From an uncultured Prevotella sp. (lineage in GTDB: Bacteria > Bacteroidota > Bacteroidia > Bacteroidales > Bacteroidaceae): 59,856 bases of DNA. The position numbers and the translations under genes were made by a program. The stretch spans positions 1 to 59,856 of the forward strand of contig CAKQPF010000016.1 of assembly GCA_934256705.1 (NCBI GenBank). The letters run 5' to 3'. The notes beneath the pieces are model-generated. The model saw only the letters and a program-made list of their open reading frames with translations, did not search any database and was not told where the DNA came from. Shown in pieces: positions 7,551-14,506 of this stretch (the stretch's first letter is position 1; every line of letters begins with the position of its first letter).

Positions 7551-9059
7551 CTATTCAGTATAATCTGTTTTCAAATCATCATTTTTGAAACGTTTTTCCA
7601 TGAGTCTGTCGAATTCTTCTTTTCTAAAGAACATGAATTGCCCCTTCTTTACTTTAGTGACTTTGTAATGCTTGACGTAATAATGAACAATATCCTTTGT
7701 CATTCCATACTTCTTCATTGCTTCTTCTACGGAATAGTAGCGTTCTCTTCCTTCGAAATATCCAGTCTTCAGCGCCTGGATGTGCTGCTTTGAATAGTAG
7801 GTTACTCCATATTCAACTTTTGAAGGTATCTTATGCCTGTGGATGAATGAACGTACTGCGTCATGCGTCATCTTGTAGGTATCTCTCATCTCTTCAGGAG
7901 TGATCCAGTCATTTATATCCGCATACTTATGCTTTTGATTATACAGGATGTCAATGGCCTTCTTCTCATAGAAGTTGAAATTTTTAAGAGCTATTTTAGG
8001 AGTTTTGTTCTCTCTTGTCATCACACCGACATGCTTGATGGTAATCTTGAACATTTCTGCCACTTCCTCAGTAGAGTAATATCCTTCTGGAGTAGGAGGA
8101 CATGCTCTCTCCTGTGCCTTTGCTTGGAAGATGACACGTTCTGTTCCATCCAGGTTCTCAACTTTCTTGGTGTTGCCCATTCGCTGTTGAGTAATCTTGT
8201 CGAAGTCGGTTCTATAGATCATCGTGAACTTACCTCGCTTCTCTGTCCTTACATCATAATTTTTAAGAGTGTAGCTAATCTGATCCTTTGTTAAGCCATA
8301 CTTTTCTGAAATCTCTTCGTAAGTGTACCAGTCCGGATCTACCTCATTGCCTTTTTGCTTGATACTATCGATATGTATCTTTGAGTAATAGGCTTTACCA
8401 TTTCTGTTTACCCTTGGTACCTTGTGATAGGTTACAAAACTCATAGCGTTAGTTCGAGTCATACCATACATCTCCATCACCTGATCCATTGTATAGTAGT
8501 TGTCGAGATTGATTTCTTCAAGAAGGTCTGCAAACTTTGCATCAACAGCCTTTTTACTGAAGAAGGTGTTACGACCTTCATAAACTTTTGGAATACCCAT
8601 ACGGTCACAACGTCCCCATACGGCCTTGCGACCGATGTGATATTTCTCCATGATTTCACGAAGGGTATAATACTCCTGTTCTTCCTTGATTTGATATTTT
8701 CTCTTCTTGTAAGGTGAAGCTTCATCGAACATCTTGTCTAAGTCTGATGTTCTAACAAAAGTCTTATTTCTAATTTTTATAGCCTTAACAATACCAGTTT
8801 GGAAATATCTATATACGGTGGCACGGCTTACACCGAATAGAACGCCAACGTCTTTCGGGGTAAGGAATGCCTTTTCTCGCAAGGATTTTACCTTCTCTTC
8901 CTCACGCAAAGCTTCGGTACTTTCTTTCTCATTTTTCTTCTTTTCGGATTCTCGTTTCCGGAAAGCGACACGTTCACAGCGTCTTGAACAGTATTTACTG
9001 GTCATTTTGCTGGCAACAAACTCCTTTCCACAGACTCCACACACCTTAATTATTCTCAT
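7551..9059 (-). CDS. Seven-fold tandem HTH protein with an N-terminal zinc finger
   Basis: 502 aa. Residues 7-28 form a small zinc-finger candidate (CGVC and CSRRC). Seven MerR-like winged HTH repeats follow at about 64-112, 130-176, 188-235, 244-289, 327-372, 385-431 and 441-487. Each reads roughly (Y/F)(Y/L)(T/S)xxEΦxxxYxΦTxxxΦxxxxxxxΦPxxxxxGxxΦYxKxxΦ, with a 56-63 residue period apart from one longer linker. Each repeat resembles an excisionase DNA-binding domain, so the protein could lie along several helical turns of DNA. It is next to the integrase and its own leader carries phased CTCA boxes. It may serve in recombination, target choice or autoregulation; the true function is unknown. 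Confidence 0.75.
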   Translation of the reverse strand: MRIIKVCGVCGKEFVASKMTSKYCSRRCERVAFRKRESEKKKNEKESTEALREEEKVKSLREKAFLTPKDVGVLFGVSRATVYRYFQTGIVKAIKIRNKTFVRTSDLDKMFDEASPYKKRKYQIKEEQEYYTLREIMEKYHIGRKAVWGRCDRMGIPKVYEGRNTFFSKKAVDAKFADLLEEINLDNYYTMDQVMEMYGMTRTNAMSFVTYHKVPRVNRNGKAYYSKIHIDSIKQKGNEVDPDWYTYEEISEKYGLTKDQISYTLKNYDVRTEKRGKFTMIYRTDFDKITQQRMGNTKKVENLDGTERVIFQAKAQERACPPTPEGYYSTEEVAEMFKITIKHVGVMTRENKTPKIALKNFNFYEKKAIDILYNQKHKYADINDWITPEEMRDTYKMTHDAVRSFIHRHKIPSKVEYGVTYYSKQHIQALKTGYFEGRERYYSVEEAMKKYGMTKDIVHYYVKHYKVTKVKKGQFMFFRKEEFDRLMEKRFKNDDLKTDYTE

Positions 9060-9100
9060 TTTTACATGCTCTTTTTGGTTAATGAGGTCGTCGATTTTGT

Positions 9101-9231
9101 CTCAGACTGTCTCACATATTCTCAGTATTTCTCACGAGGTGCCAAACATGAGAAATGGTCGAAGGATTGAAACTGTCTCATTTTGTCTCAGAAGGTACCA
9201 AAACATAGATTTTTTCCTTTCCATTTTCTCA
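9101..9231. repeat. Array of seven CTCA boxes, mostly in 10-bp phase
   Basis: CTCA occurs at 9101, 9111, 9121 and 9131 (exact 10-bp steps), again at 9177 and 9187 (10 bp), and at 9228. Each is preceded by (T/A)(G/T)T. Each of the first two runs is followed by GAGGTGCCAAACAT or GAAGGTACCAAAACAT, so the block looks duplicated; an inverted copy, TGAG, is at 9149. It lies in the 5' leader of the seven-HTH gene, downstream of its promoter. Confidence 0.7.
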
Positions 9232-9262
9232 CAGAATTGAGGGCCACGAATGAAATTTGAGC

Positions 9263-9294
9263 CAAAAATACACCAAAATATTGGTTTCAGCAAA
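9263..9294 (-). promoter_or_regulatory. Promoter of the seven-HTH gene
   Basis: On the minus strand TTTG (9291-9294) and TATTTTTG (9263-9270) are 20 bp apart, a full match to the Bacteroidetes -33/-7 consensus. Transcription would start near 9256, giving a leader of about 200 nt that contains the whole CTCA array. Confidence 0.6.
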
Positions 9295-9322
9295 TTACAA
9301 ATGGAATGTGTTAAGACGAAAA

Positions 9323-9344
9323 AAGCCACCTAAGTAGGTGGCTT
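9323..9344 (-). terminator. mnmE terminator
   Basis: A perfect AAGCCACC/GGTGGCTT stem with a six-base loop, followed on the minus strand by TTTTTTC. It lies 44 bp beyond the mnmE stop. The element A boundary must therefore lie to the left of it or very close to it. Confidence 0.8.
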
Positions 9345-9387
9345 GCAAGCAGTTATAAAAATGTTCGTTTTAGAGCTGTCCAAGGGG

Positions 9388-10716
9388 CTACTTTCCGATG
9401 CAGAAATGTGAGAAGATGTTGCCGAGGACTTCGTTGGTGGTGATTTCTCCTCCTGTGATTTCTGCAAGGTGGGAGAGGCATTGGCGGAGGTCTTCGGCTA
9501 TAAGGTCGCTCGGGATGCCGAGAGAGATGGACTCTATGACTGAGGTGATGTCAGCGAGGGACTGGTCGAGGGCGGTCTTGTGACGCAGATTTGTGATGAG
9601 GACCTCGTTGGTGGCGGTGGGCTGGATGGTGGATCTCAGTCGTTGCTTGAGGTCTTCGAGTCCTGTGCCTTGCTTTGCGGAGATGTGCAGTTCGTCTGTT
9701 GAGGCGGTGATGTCTGTGATGTCAGCCTTGTTTGTGATTCGGATTACGTACTGATTGTCAGATGGATGAATGGCAGGGTAGGGCACTCCCGGTTCTGTCA
9801 TGAGGATTATGACTTTCGCTTTCTCGGCTGCTTTTCGTGAACGCTCTATGCCGAGTTGCTCTATTGTGTCGGTGGTGTGGCGTATGCCTGCTGTATCTAT
9901 GAACCGGAAGAGTATGCCGTCGATGCTGAGTGTCTCTTCTATCACGTCGCGGGTGGTGCCCTGTATGTCGCTGACGATGGCTCTTTCTTCCTCCAGGAGG
10001 GCATTGAGGAGTGTGGATTTTCCTACGTTTGGCGCTCCTATGATGGCGACTGGGATGCCGTTTTTGATGGCATTGCCTTGCTCGAATGAGTTGCTGAGCC
10101 GCTTTATTTCGCAGCTTATGTCTTTGGCGAGCGAGAGCAGGACAGTGCGGTCGGCAAACTCAAGGTCTTCATGGTCGGAGAAATCGAGTTCGAGTTCGAG
10201 AAGTGAAGTGAGATGGAGCAGTTGCTTGCGCAGTTCTGACAGTTTGCTTGACACGCCACCTCGCATCTGTTGCATGGCGAGATGGTGGGAAGCGGCAGAG
10301 TTGCTTGCTATGAGGTCAGCCACTGCTTCAGCCTGAGTGAGGTCGAGTTTTCCGTTGAGGAAAGCGCGCTGCGTGTATTCTCCCGGCATTGCCATGGTGC
10401 ATCCGCCGTTGACGAGCACCTGGCAGATGCGCTGCAGGATATATGCTGAAGCGTGAGCGGAGATTTCTATGCTGTCTTCTCCTGTGTAGCTGTGCGGCGC
10501 ACGAAACAGCGAGAGCATCACGTCGTCGATTACTTCTTCGTTTTCCGGGTCCTGTATCTTTCCGTAATGCAGAGTGTAGCCTTTTGCCTGGCTGAGTTTT
10601 TGCCTTCCGTGGAATATTCTGTCGGTGATGTCTATGGCTTTTGTGCCTGATATTCTTATGATGCCGAGTGCGCCTCCATTGGCTGTTGCGATGGCGCAAA
10701 TAGTGTTGTCTTGCAT
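9388..10716 (-). CDS. mnmE: tRNA uridine-5-carboxymethylaminomethyl modification GTPase MnmE
   Basis: 442 aa, close to the usual 450-460. MnmE with MnmG installs the cmnm5 group at the wobble uridine of several tRNAs in the cytoplasm. Visible features are the N-terminal tetrahydrofolate-binding domain (AIATANGGALGIIRISG), the helical domain, and an inserted Ras-like G domain with GAPNVGKST, GTTRD, DTAG and NKAD. The C-terminus is the family hallmark CIGK with its catalytic Cys. The start is the first ATG after a good promoter. This is a core gene, and its 3' flank is the site where element A begins. Confidence 0.97.
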   Translation of the reverse strand: MQDNTICAIATANGGALGIIRISGTKAIDITDRIFHGRQKLSQAKGYTLHYGKIQDPENEEVIDDVMLSLFRAPHSYTGEDSIEISAHASAYILQRICQVLVNGGCTMAMPGEYTQRAFLNGKLDLTQAEAVADLIASNSAASHHLAMQQMRGGVSSKLSELRKQLLHLTSLLELELDFSDHEDLEFADRTVLLSLAKDISCEIKRLSNSFEQGNAIKNGIPVAIIGAPNVGKSTLLNALLEEERAIVSDIQGTTRDVIEETLSIDGILFRFIDTAGIRHTTDTIEQLGIERSRKAAEKAKVIILMTEPGVPYPAIHPSDNQYVIRITNKADITDITASTDELHISAKQGTGLEDLKQRLRSTIQPTATNEVLITNLRHKTALDQSLADITSVIESISLGIPSDLIAEDLRQCLSHLAEITGGEITTNEVLGNIFSHFCIGK

Positions 10717-10739
10717 GCTTTTTTCTTGTTTTGTTTATG

Positions 10740-10747
10740 CAAAGATA
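10740..10747 (-). promoter_or_regulatory. mnmE -7 box TATCTTTG
   Basis: Minus-strand TATCTTTGC about 25 bp upstream of the mnmE ATG, so the leader is short. Confidence 0.65.
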
Positions 10748-10785
10748 GTCATTTTCGGTTTGAAATCGAAATTTTGTGCAATTAT

Positions 10786-10817
10786 TTTTGTGTAACTGGA
10801 TAAAGTTTATAACTTTG
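10786..10817 (+). promoter_or_regulatory. Promoter of the 275-aa gene
   Basis: TAACTTTG at 10810-10817 with a T-rich TTTTTGTG element about 17-20 bp upstream. The ATG at 10841 follows after about 20 nt. It is divergent from the mnmE promoter. Confidence 0.6.
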
Positions 10818-10840
10818 CAAGAATAAAATCCAGACAACGT

Positions 10841-11668
10841 ATGAAGACATTTGAATTTTTGCCTCTTGACCATCCTTGGCAGAAGGTGGGCAGGAAGAAG
10901 ATATTGCCCCACTACATGAGGTTGCCGCATAAGCATCTTAGTTTGCCTACGCGGCTTGAGAGTTTTGTGGAGTTTGTCGATTTCGATGTCTATCAGAAGA
11001 TACGTGCAGACTTCCTCCGTGGGCGTTTTTATTTTCTTGCCAACAGTGATGAATATGCCTATATGCTGCTTTTCGATTTGCTGAATGGTTATCCGGATGA
11101 TTTGGAAAGTCGTGACATGGACAAGACCAATGATGAGCTTCGTGTGCTTCGGCAGCTGTCGCCTTCTGTGGAGAAGTATTATGCCACTTACATGAAGAAT
11201 GCGAAGTGGAAGGAGTGTCTTTCTTTTCCCAAGCGTGGTCCGATAGAGTATGAACCTATCGACCGTGAGATTCTGTCCCGTGATCATCACTGGACGATGG
11301 TTGACACCGCCCGACCATTGCTGATTGACCGTGAGGGAGCGCCTTTGCTTGCTCTTCCCGAGACTCCCATCATGCGGGCTTTGTCTCGTGTCAAGGTGTC
11401 TGGTGACGTGCTGGATGTGATGGAGAAATGGTCTGAGAAGGTGTCATACGAGAAGATGCTGACGTTGCTGGAGAATGCCGAGTGGAAGGAATACCTTGAG
11501 GAGCGTGATGCTTTCCTTGCCGGACGCTTCCGTGACCTGCGTCATAAGCCGGCAGTAGCTCTGCATCTTTATTATGATATTCTTGGAGGTCAGACGCTTG
11601 TGGAATCGTCTGCCACTAATGAGGACCGTGTGCTCAATGAGCTTTGGGCGCTTGGACAATGCCTTTGA
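10841..11668 (+). CDS. Hypothetical cytoplasmic protein (275 aa)
   Basis: Not recognised. There is no signal peptide or membrane segment. The protein has two loosely similar halves: both contain a (N)A(K/E)WKE(C/Y)L segment (about residues 121 and 225) and a YΦΦ(F/Y)DΦL(N/G)G segment (about 85 and 246), suggesting an internal duplication of a helical repeat. It has its own promoter, diverges from mnmE and is followed by repeats. The function is unknown. Confidence 0.6.
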   Translation: MKTFEFLPLDHPWQKVGRKKILPHYMRLPHKHLSLPTRLESFVEFVDFDVYQKIRADFLRGRFYFLANSDEYAYMLLFDLLNGYPDDLESRDMDKTNDELRVLRQLSPSVEKYYATYMKNAKWKECLSFPKRGPIEYEPIDREILSRDHHWTMVDTARPLLIDREGAPLLALPETPIMRALSRVKVSGDVLDVMEKWSEKVSYEKMLTLLENAEWKEYLEERDAFLAGRFRDLRHKPAVALHLYYDILGGQTLVESSATNEDRVLNELWALGQCL

Positions 11669-11779
11669 TTATGCGTGTTCTTCATCGTTGAGGGTATTTT
11701 CCGAATACAAAAATAAGGGAAAAAAGGAACAAAAAGGAATGTAATATGGTTTTGCTGGATGATGACGGAGCTTTCACGG

Positions 11780-11866
11780 TGTAAAAGCATAGTTATTATG
11801 GAGTAAAAGCTATGATATCAGGCGGTAATAACTATGCTTTTGGACGGTAAAATCTATGGTTTTGCA
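11780..11866. repeat. AAAAGCATAG tandem/inverted intergenic repeat, copy 1
   Basis: Units of about 20 bp alternate between GTAAAAGCATAGTTATTA, GTAAAAGCTATG and the inverted TAATAACTATGCTTTT. A second, similar cluster is at 36713-36803. No gene lies in the 11669-12174 gap: it holds this repeat and the ATCCATTGAT hairpin family. Confidence 0.7.
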
Positions 11867-12039
11867 ATTATCTGGAAACCAGTCTGTTATGTTGGCGCTT
11901 TTCTGTCATGGGCTGAATGTGGAAAAATCGGACAATCGAGGCTTGTGGTTTTGTTAATCCTCTTGGGATGGGGTGCTGTCTTCCAGGCTTTAATAGAGGA
12001 GTCCACTATAAAAAGTCAGAGCTCTATCAATTTGAAAGA

Positions 12040-12122
12040 AGAACAGAAATATCAATATAGAAAAATAAAGAAAAAAACAGAAAAATATATTTGTTTGTTT
12101 TTATCCATTGATATTTTATTCA
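12040..12122. repeat. ATCCATTGATATTTTAT hairpin repeat, copy 1
   Basis: An AAATATCAAT arm and a TTTTTATCCATTGATATTTT arm enclose A-rich sequence. The same arms occur at 18872-18953. It lies between the plus-strand 275-aa gene and the minus-strand transporter, so it may act as a bidirectional terminator. Confidence 0.5.
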
Positions 12123-12174
12123 AACACCAAGACAGCAAAGCTACTGGTGTTTTATGCAAACAGTCCCCGGCCGG

Positions 12175-13116
12175 CTAAACGGCATTCTTCCTCCTGAATA
12201 TCTGTGCGGCAATGCTGCCGGAGAAATTATGCCAGACGGAGAACATCGCTCCCGGTACGGCTGCCATGGGGAACATGGCGAAATGGGTGGCGGCAAGGGA
12301 TGTGGCGAGTCCGGAATTCTGCATTCCGACTTCGATGGCGATGGCGGAACGCTTGCTCTTGTCGCTGCTTGTCAGAGAGGCGAGGGCATAACCGAGTACC
12401 AGTCCGAAAACATTATGAAGAATGACCACCACAGCCACTATCAGACTGCAGGAAAGGATATTGGCGGAATTGTGCGCCACGATGATTCCTATGATTAAAG
12501 CGATGGCTAACGTGGAGAACATAGGTAGCAGTGGGACTGCACGTTGCGTCGCCTTCTTGAAGTAATGATTGATGGTAAGTCCCAGCACTATTGGCACTAT
12601 CACGACCTGCACTATGCTCAGGAACATTCCCGCCACATCGACGTCCACCGACTTGCCTGCCAGCATCCATACGAGGGCGGGCGTGACCACTGGTGCGAGG
12701 AGCGTGGAGACTCCCGTCATCGCTACGCTAAGGGCTATGTCTCCCTTTGCCAGATAGCAGATGACATTGCTTGCCGTGCCACCGGGACAACAGCCCACGA
12801 GGATTACTCCGATGGCGAGTTCCTGGGGAAGAGCGAGCAGACGGCAGAGCGTCCAGGCAAGGCTGGGCATGATGACAAACTGTGCCAGTTCACCGACGAG
12901 GATGTCCTTGGGATGATGGAGCACAGGCTTGAAGTCGGATGGCCTCAATGTCAATCCCATTCCGAACATGACAACGCCCAGCATGGGGGTGATTGCCGAT
13001 GTGCCGATCCATGAGAATGATGTCGGAGCGATCAGTGCCACTGCGCTGACTGCCACTACGATCAGCGTGATGTGGGCGGCTGTCCAGGCTGAGAATGTGT
13101 AAATCCTGTTCATCAT
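12175..13116 (-). CDS. Bile acid:sodium symporter (BASS) family transporter
   Basis: 313 aa from ATG 13116, with about ten membrane helices. BASS hallmarks are visible: GVVMFGMGLTL, GCCPGGTASNVICYLAKGDIALSVAMT and the second crossover motif AIEVGMQNSGLATSLA. Such carriers take up organic anions with Na+; the substrate cannot be read from sequence. The start is chosen because the stop of the upstream Cys-rich peptide overlaps this ATG (ATGATGA), which implies translational coupling, and an AAGG lies before it. A longer frame from 13149 overlaps that peptide and is less likely. Confidence 0.88.
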   Translation of the reverse strand: MMNRIYTFSAWTAAHITLIVVAVSAVALIAPTSFSWIGTSAITPMLGVVMFGMGLTLRPSDFKPVLHHPKDILVGELAQFVIMPSLAWTLCRLLALPQELAIGVILVGCCPGGTASNVICYLAKGDIALSVAMTGVSTLLAPVVTPALVWMLAGKSVDVDVAGMFLSIVQVVIVPIVLGLTINHYFKKATQRAVPLLPMFSTLAIALIIGIIVAHNSANILSCSLIVAVVVILHNVFGLVLGYALASLTSSDKSKRSAIAIEVGMQNSGLATSLAATHFAMFPMAAVPGAMFSVWHNFSGSIAAQIFRRKNAV

Positions 13117-13289
13117 GGCATTACCTTGTTTTCGAGGTTTCTGAGGCATTTGGGCAGGTTGCCATGCTCACGATGGTGAGCCACGCACTCGCAGCATTTG
13201 CCGTGGCGCGGGCAGGTCTTGGTGCAAGGGCAGTCGATTGCCGCATTGTGTTCACAAACGCATTTTACATTTTCTTTCGTGAATTCCAT
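13113..13289 (-). CDS. Cys-rich small protein (DUF6485-like), coupled to the transporter
   Basis: 58 aa from ATG 13289, beginning MEFTKENVKCVCEHNAAIDC. It has ten cysteines in a pattern CxC...CxCxxxCxxxxxCCxC and HGNLPKC, with the CPRHGKCCECV core that I associate with the DUF6485 family of cysteine-rich proteins, probably metal-binding. Its TGA overlaps the ATG of the BASS transporter gene, so the two are one operon. Whether it delivers a metal, senses something or acts on the carrier is unknown. Confidence 0.75.
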   Translation of the reverse strand: MEFTKENVKCVCEHNAAIDCPCTKTCPRHGKCCECVAHHREHGNLPKCLRNLENKVMP

Positions 13290-13436
13290 ATCTTTTTCTT
13301 TATCTTACGATTGAACAATGTCCACTGTTCCTCTCCCCGGAGCTTGTCTCCCGATGCGTGAGGAATTGGAATACGAACGGCAAAGGTAGTGATAAAATAT
13401 GAGAAAAGGGCATGATGGGCAGAAAAAGTTTGGATT

Positions 13437-13625
13437 ATTGTTGTCTGGTTGTTTTTGTTGAATGATCAAATAACAAGACAACTAAATAACTAAACAACTA
13501 AACAACAAAGTTTTCGTGAGTTTGGTACTGTCTTCCAGACAGTCGCTTTCTTCTTCGTTTTATAATCCCGAGACTTTGTCCCGGGTTACTCTCGCTACGC
13601 TCGGTCCTGTCTTCCAGACAGATTT
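13437..13625. repeat. Composite intergenic repeat, copy 1
   Basis: A quasi-palindrome made of TTGTTGTCTGGTTGTTT and ...AACAAGACAACTAAATAAC strings is followed by GTACTGTCTTCCAGACAG, ATCCCGAGACTTTGTCCCGG and CTCGCTACGCTCGG hairpins, ending in a second TGTCTTCCAGACAG. The same parts, in the opposite relative order, are at 19326-19515. No coding frame of note occurs in 13290-13664. Confidence 0.65.
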
Positions 13626-13664
13626 ATTGTCTTGTTTGCAGGTTTGCCACCAACCAACAACAGA

Positions 13665-14177
13665 CTACATCTTCCTCATCACCTGATTACGTGCCGACCG
13701 CAGTCCAGGCGAGAGAGGTTCGCGGGAGAGGACTTCGAGCGTAAGGCGCAGTTCGTCCAGCAGTTCGGGCCAATGCTTCATCTGCATGTAGGCGAGTTTG
13801 ATGCACTGCGCCCTGACGGCATAAGGCGAATCCGGGTCGGCAAGGCGCTGAAGGCAATAATCCATGAAGTCCGTACGGATGCTCTCTTTGTCGAATGGCT
13901 GGCGGAGCAGGAGATTGAGTATCAGGCGCAGTTTCGTGGCATCGCTTTCTCCCAAGCATCTGTCGATGAGATGGTCGTGCTTTGAGAAGAGCCATTCGTT
14001 GTCAGCCGAAGCAAGATGAGTGAATACCCATAGCGCGTTGGTGGCTACGCGGCGGTCCTCATCCATGGAAAGGCGGTAGAGTTCTTCCTTCAGTGCATCG
14101 TTCTGCTTTCCTTGGGTGAGGGCGCATATTTCCTTTATGTCGGTTGGCGAGATGCGGTGTTCGAGTCTTGATTTCAT
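13665..14177 (-). CDS. HEAT-like helical repeat protein
   Basis: 170 aa from ATG 14177. The upstream extension of the frame is rejected because it would start at a TTG upstream of the -7 box at 14210. The sequence is a row of amphipathic helix pairs (DRRVATNALWVFTHLA, KLRLILNLLLRQ, YAVRAQCIKLAYMQM) typical of HEAT/ARM repeats. These act as protein-binding scaffolds; no partner can be named. It is monocistronic and flanked by repeats. Confidence 0.65.
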   Translation of the reverse strand: MKSRLEHRISPTDIKEICALTQGKQNDALKEELYRLSMDEDRRVATNALWVFTHLASADNEWLFSKHDHLIDRCLGESDATKLRLILNLLLRQPFDKESIRTDFMDYCLQRLADPDSPYAVRAQCIKLAYMQMKHWPELLDELRLTLEVLSREPLSPGLRSARNQVMRKM

Positions 14178-14209
14178 TTGTGGAAATGGGAATAAGTGCA
14201 GATTGCCGG

Positions 14210-14217
14210 CAAAGGTA
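14210..14217 (-). promoter_or_regulatory. -7 box TACCTTTG for the HEAT-like gene
   Basis: Minus-strand TACCTTTGCC about 33 bp before the ATG at 14177. It fixes the start of that gene. Confidence 0.6.
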
Positions 14218-14373
14218 ATTATAAATGGTGACAAACCATCATGAATCATCAGCTTTTCTTCCCTCAAATCATGATTTTTCTATTGGAAAGCAGAAAATAA
14301 ATGAAATAATTCCCCGATAATTCCTCATTCTGACTTATTTTGCCTAATTTTGCCTTTTGGAAAAAGTAATTCT

Positions 14374-14487
14374 TGTTGTCTTGTTGTCTTGTTGTCTGGT
14401 TGTTTTGTTGATTGCCTTATATTGTAGTATGTTATTACAAACAACAAGACAACTAAACCACCAGACCACCAGACCACACAACAACCT
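14374..14487. repeat. TTGTTGTCT/AGACAACAA quasi-palindrome
   Basis: TTGTTGTCTTGTTGTCT units on the left pair imperfectly with ACAAGACAACTAAACCACC and ACCAGACCACACAACAA on the right. It lies in the likely 5' leader of the phosphohexomutase gene, since a TAATTTTG -7 box is at 14345-14352. It is related to the repeats at 13437 and 19428. Confidence 0.6.
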
Positions 14488-14506
14488 TTAATAACTAAAT
14501 ACAAAG

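Noticed and set aside
9061..9240. CRISPR-like short regular repeats near the seven-HTH gene
   Set aside because: The repeat is only four to seven bases with a 10-bp period and no spacers; no cas genes are near. It fits protein binding sites better.
13116..13149. Longer start (13149) for the BASS transporter
   Set aside because: It would overlap the Cys-rich peptide by 37 bp, and the precise stop/start overlap at 13113-13116 is a better fit.
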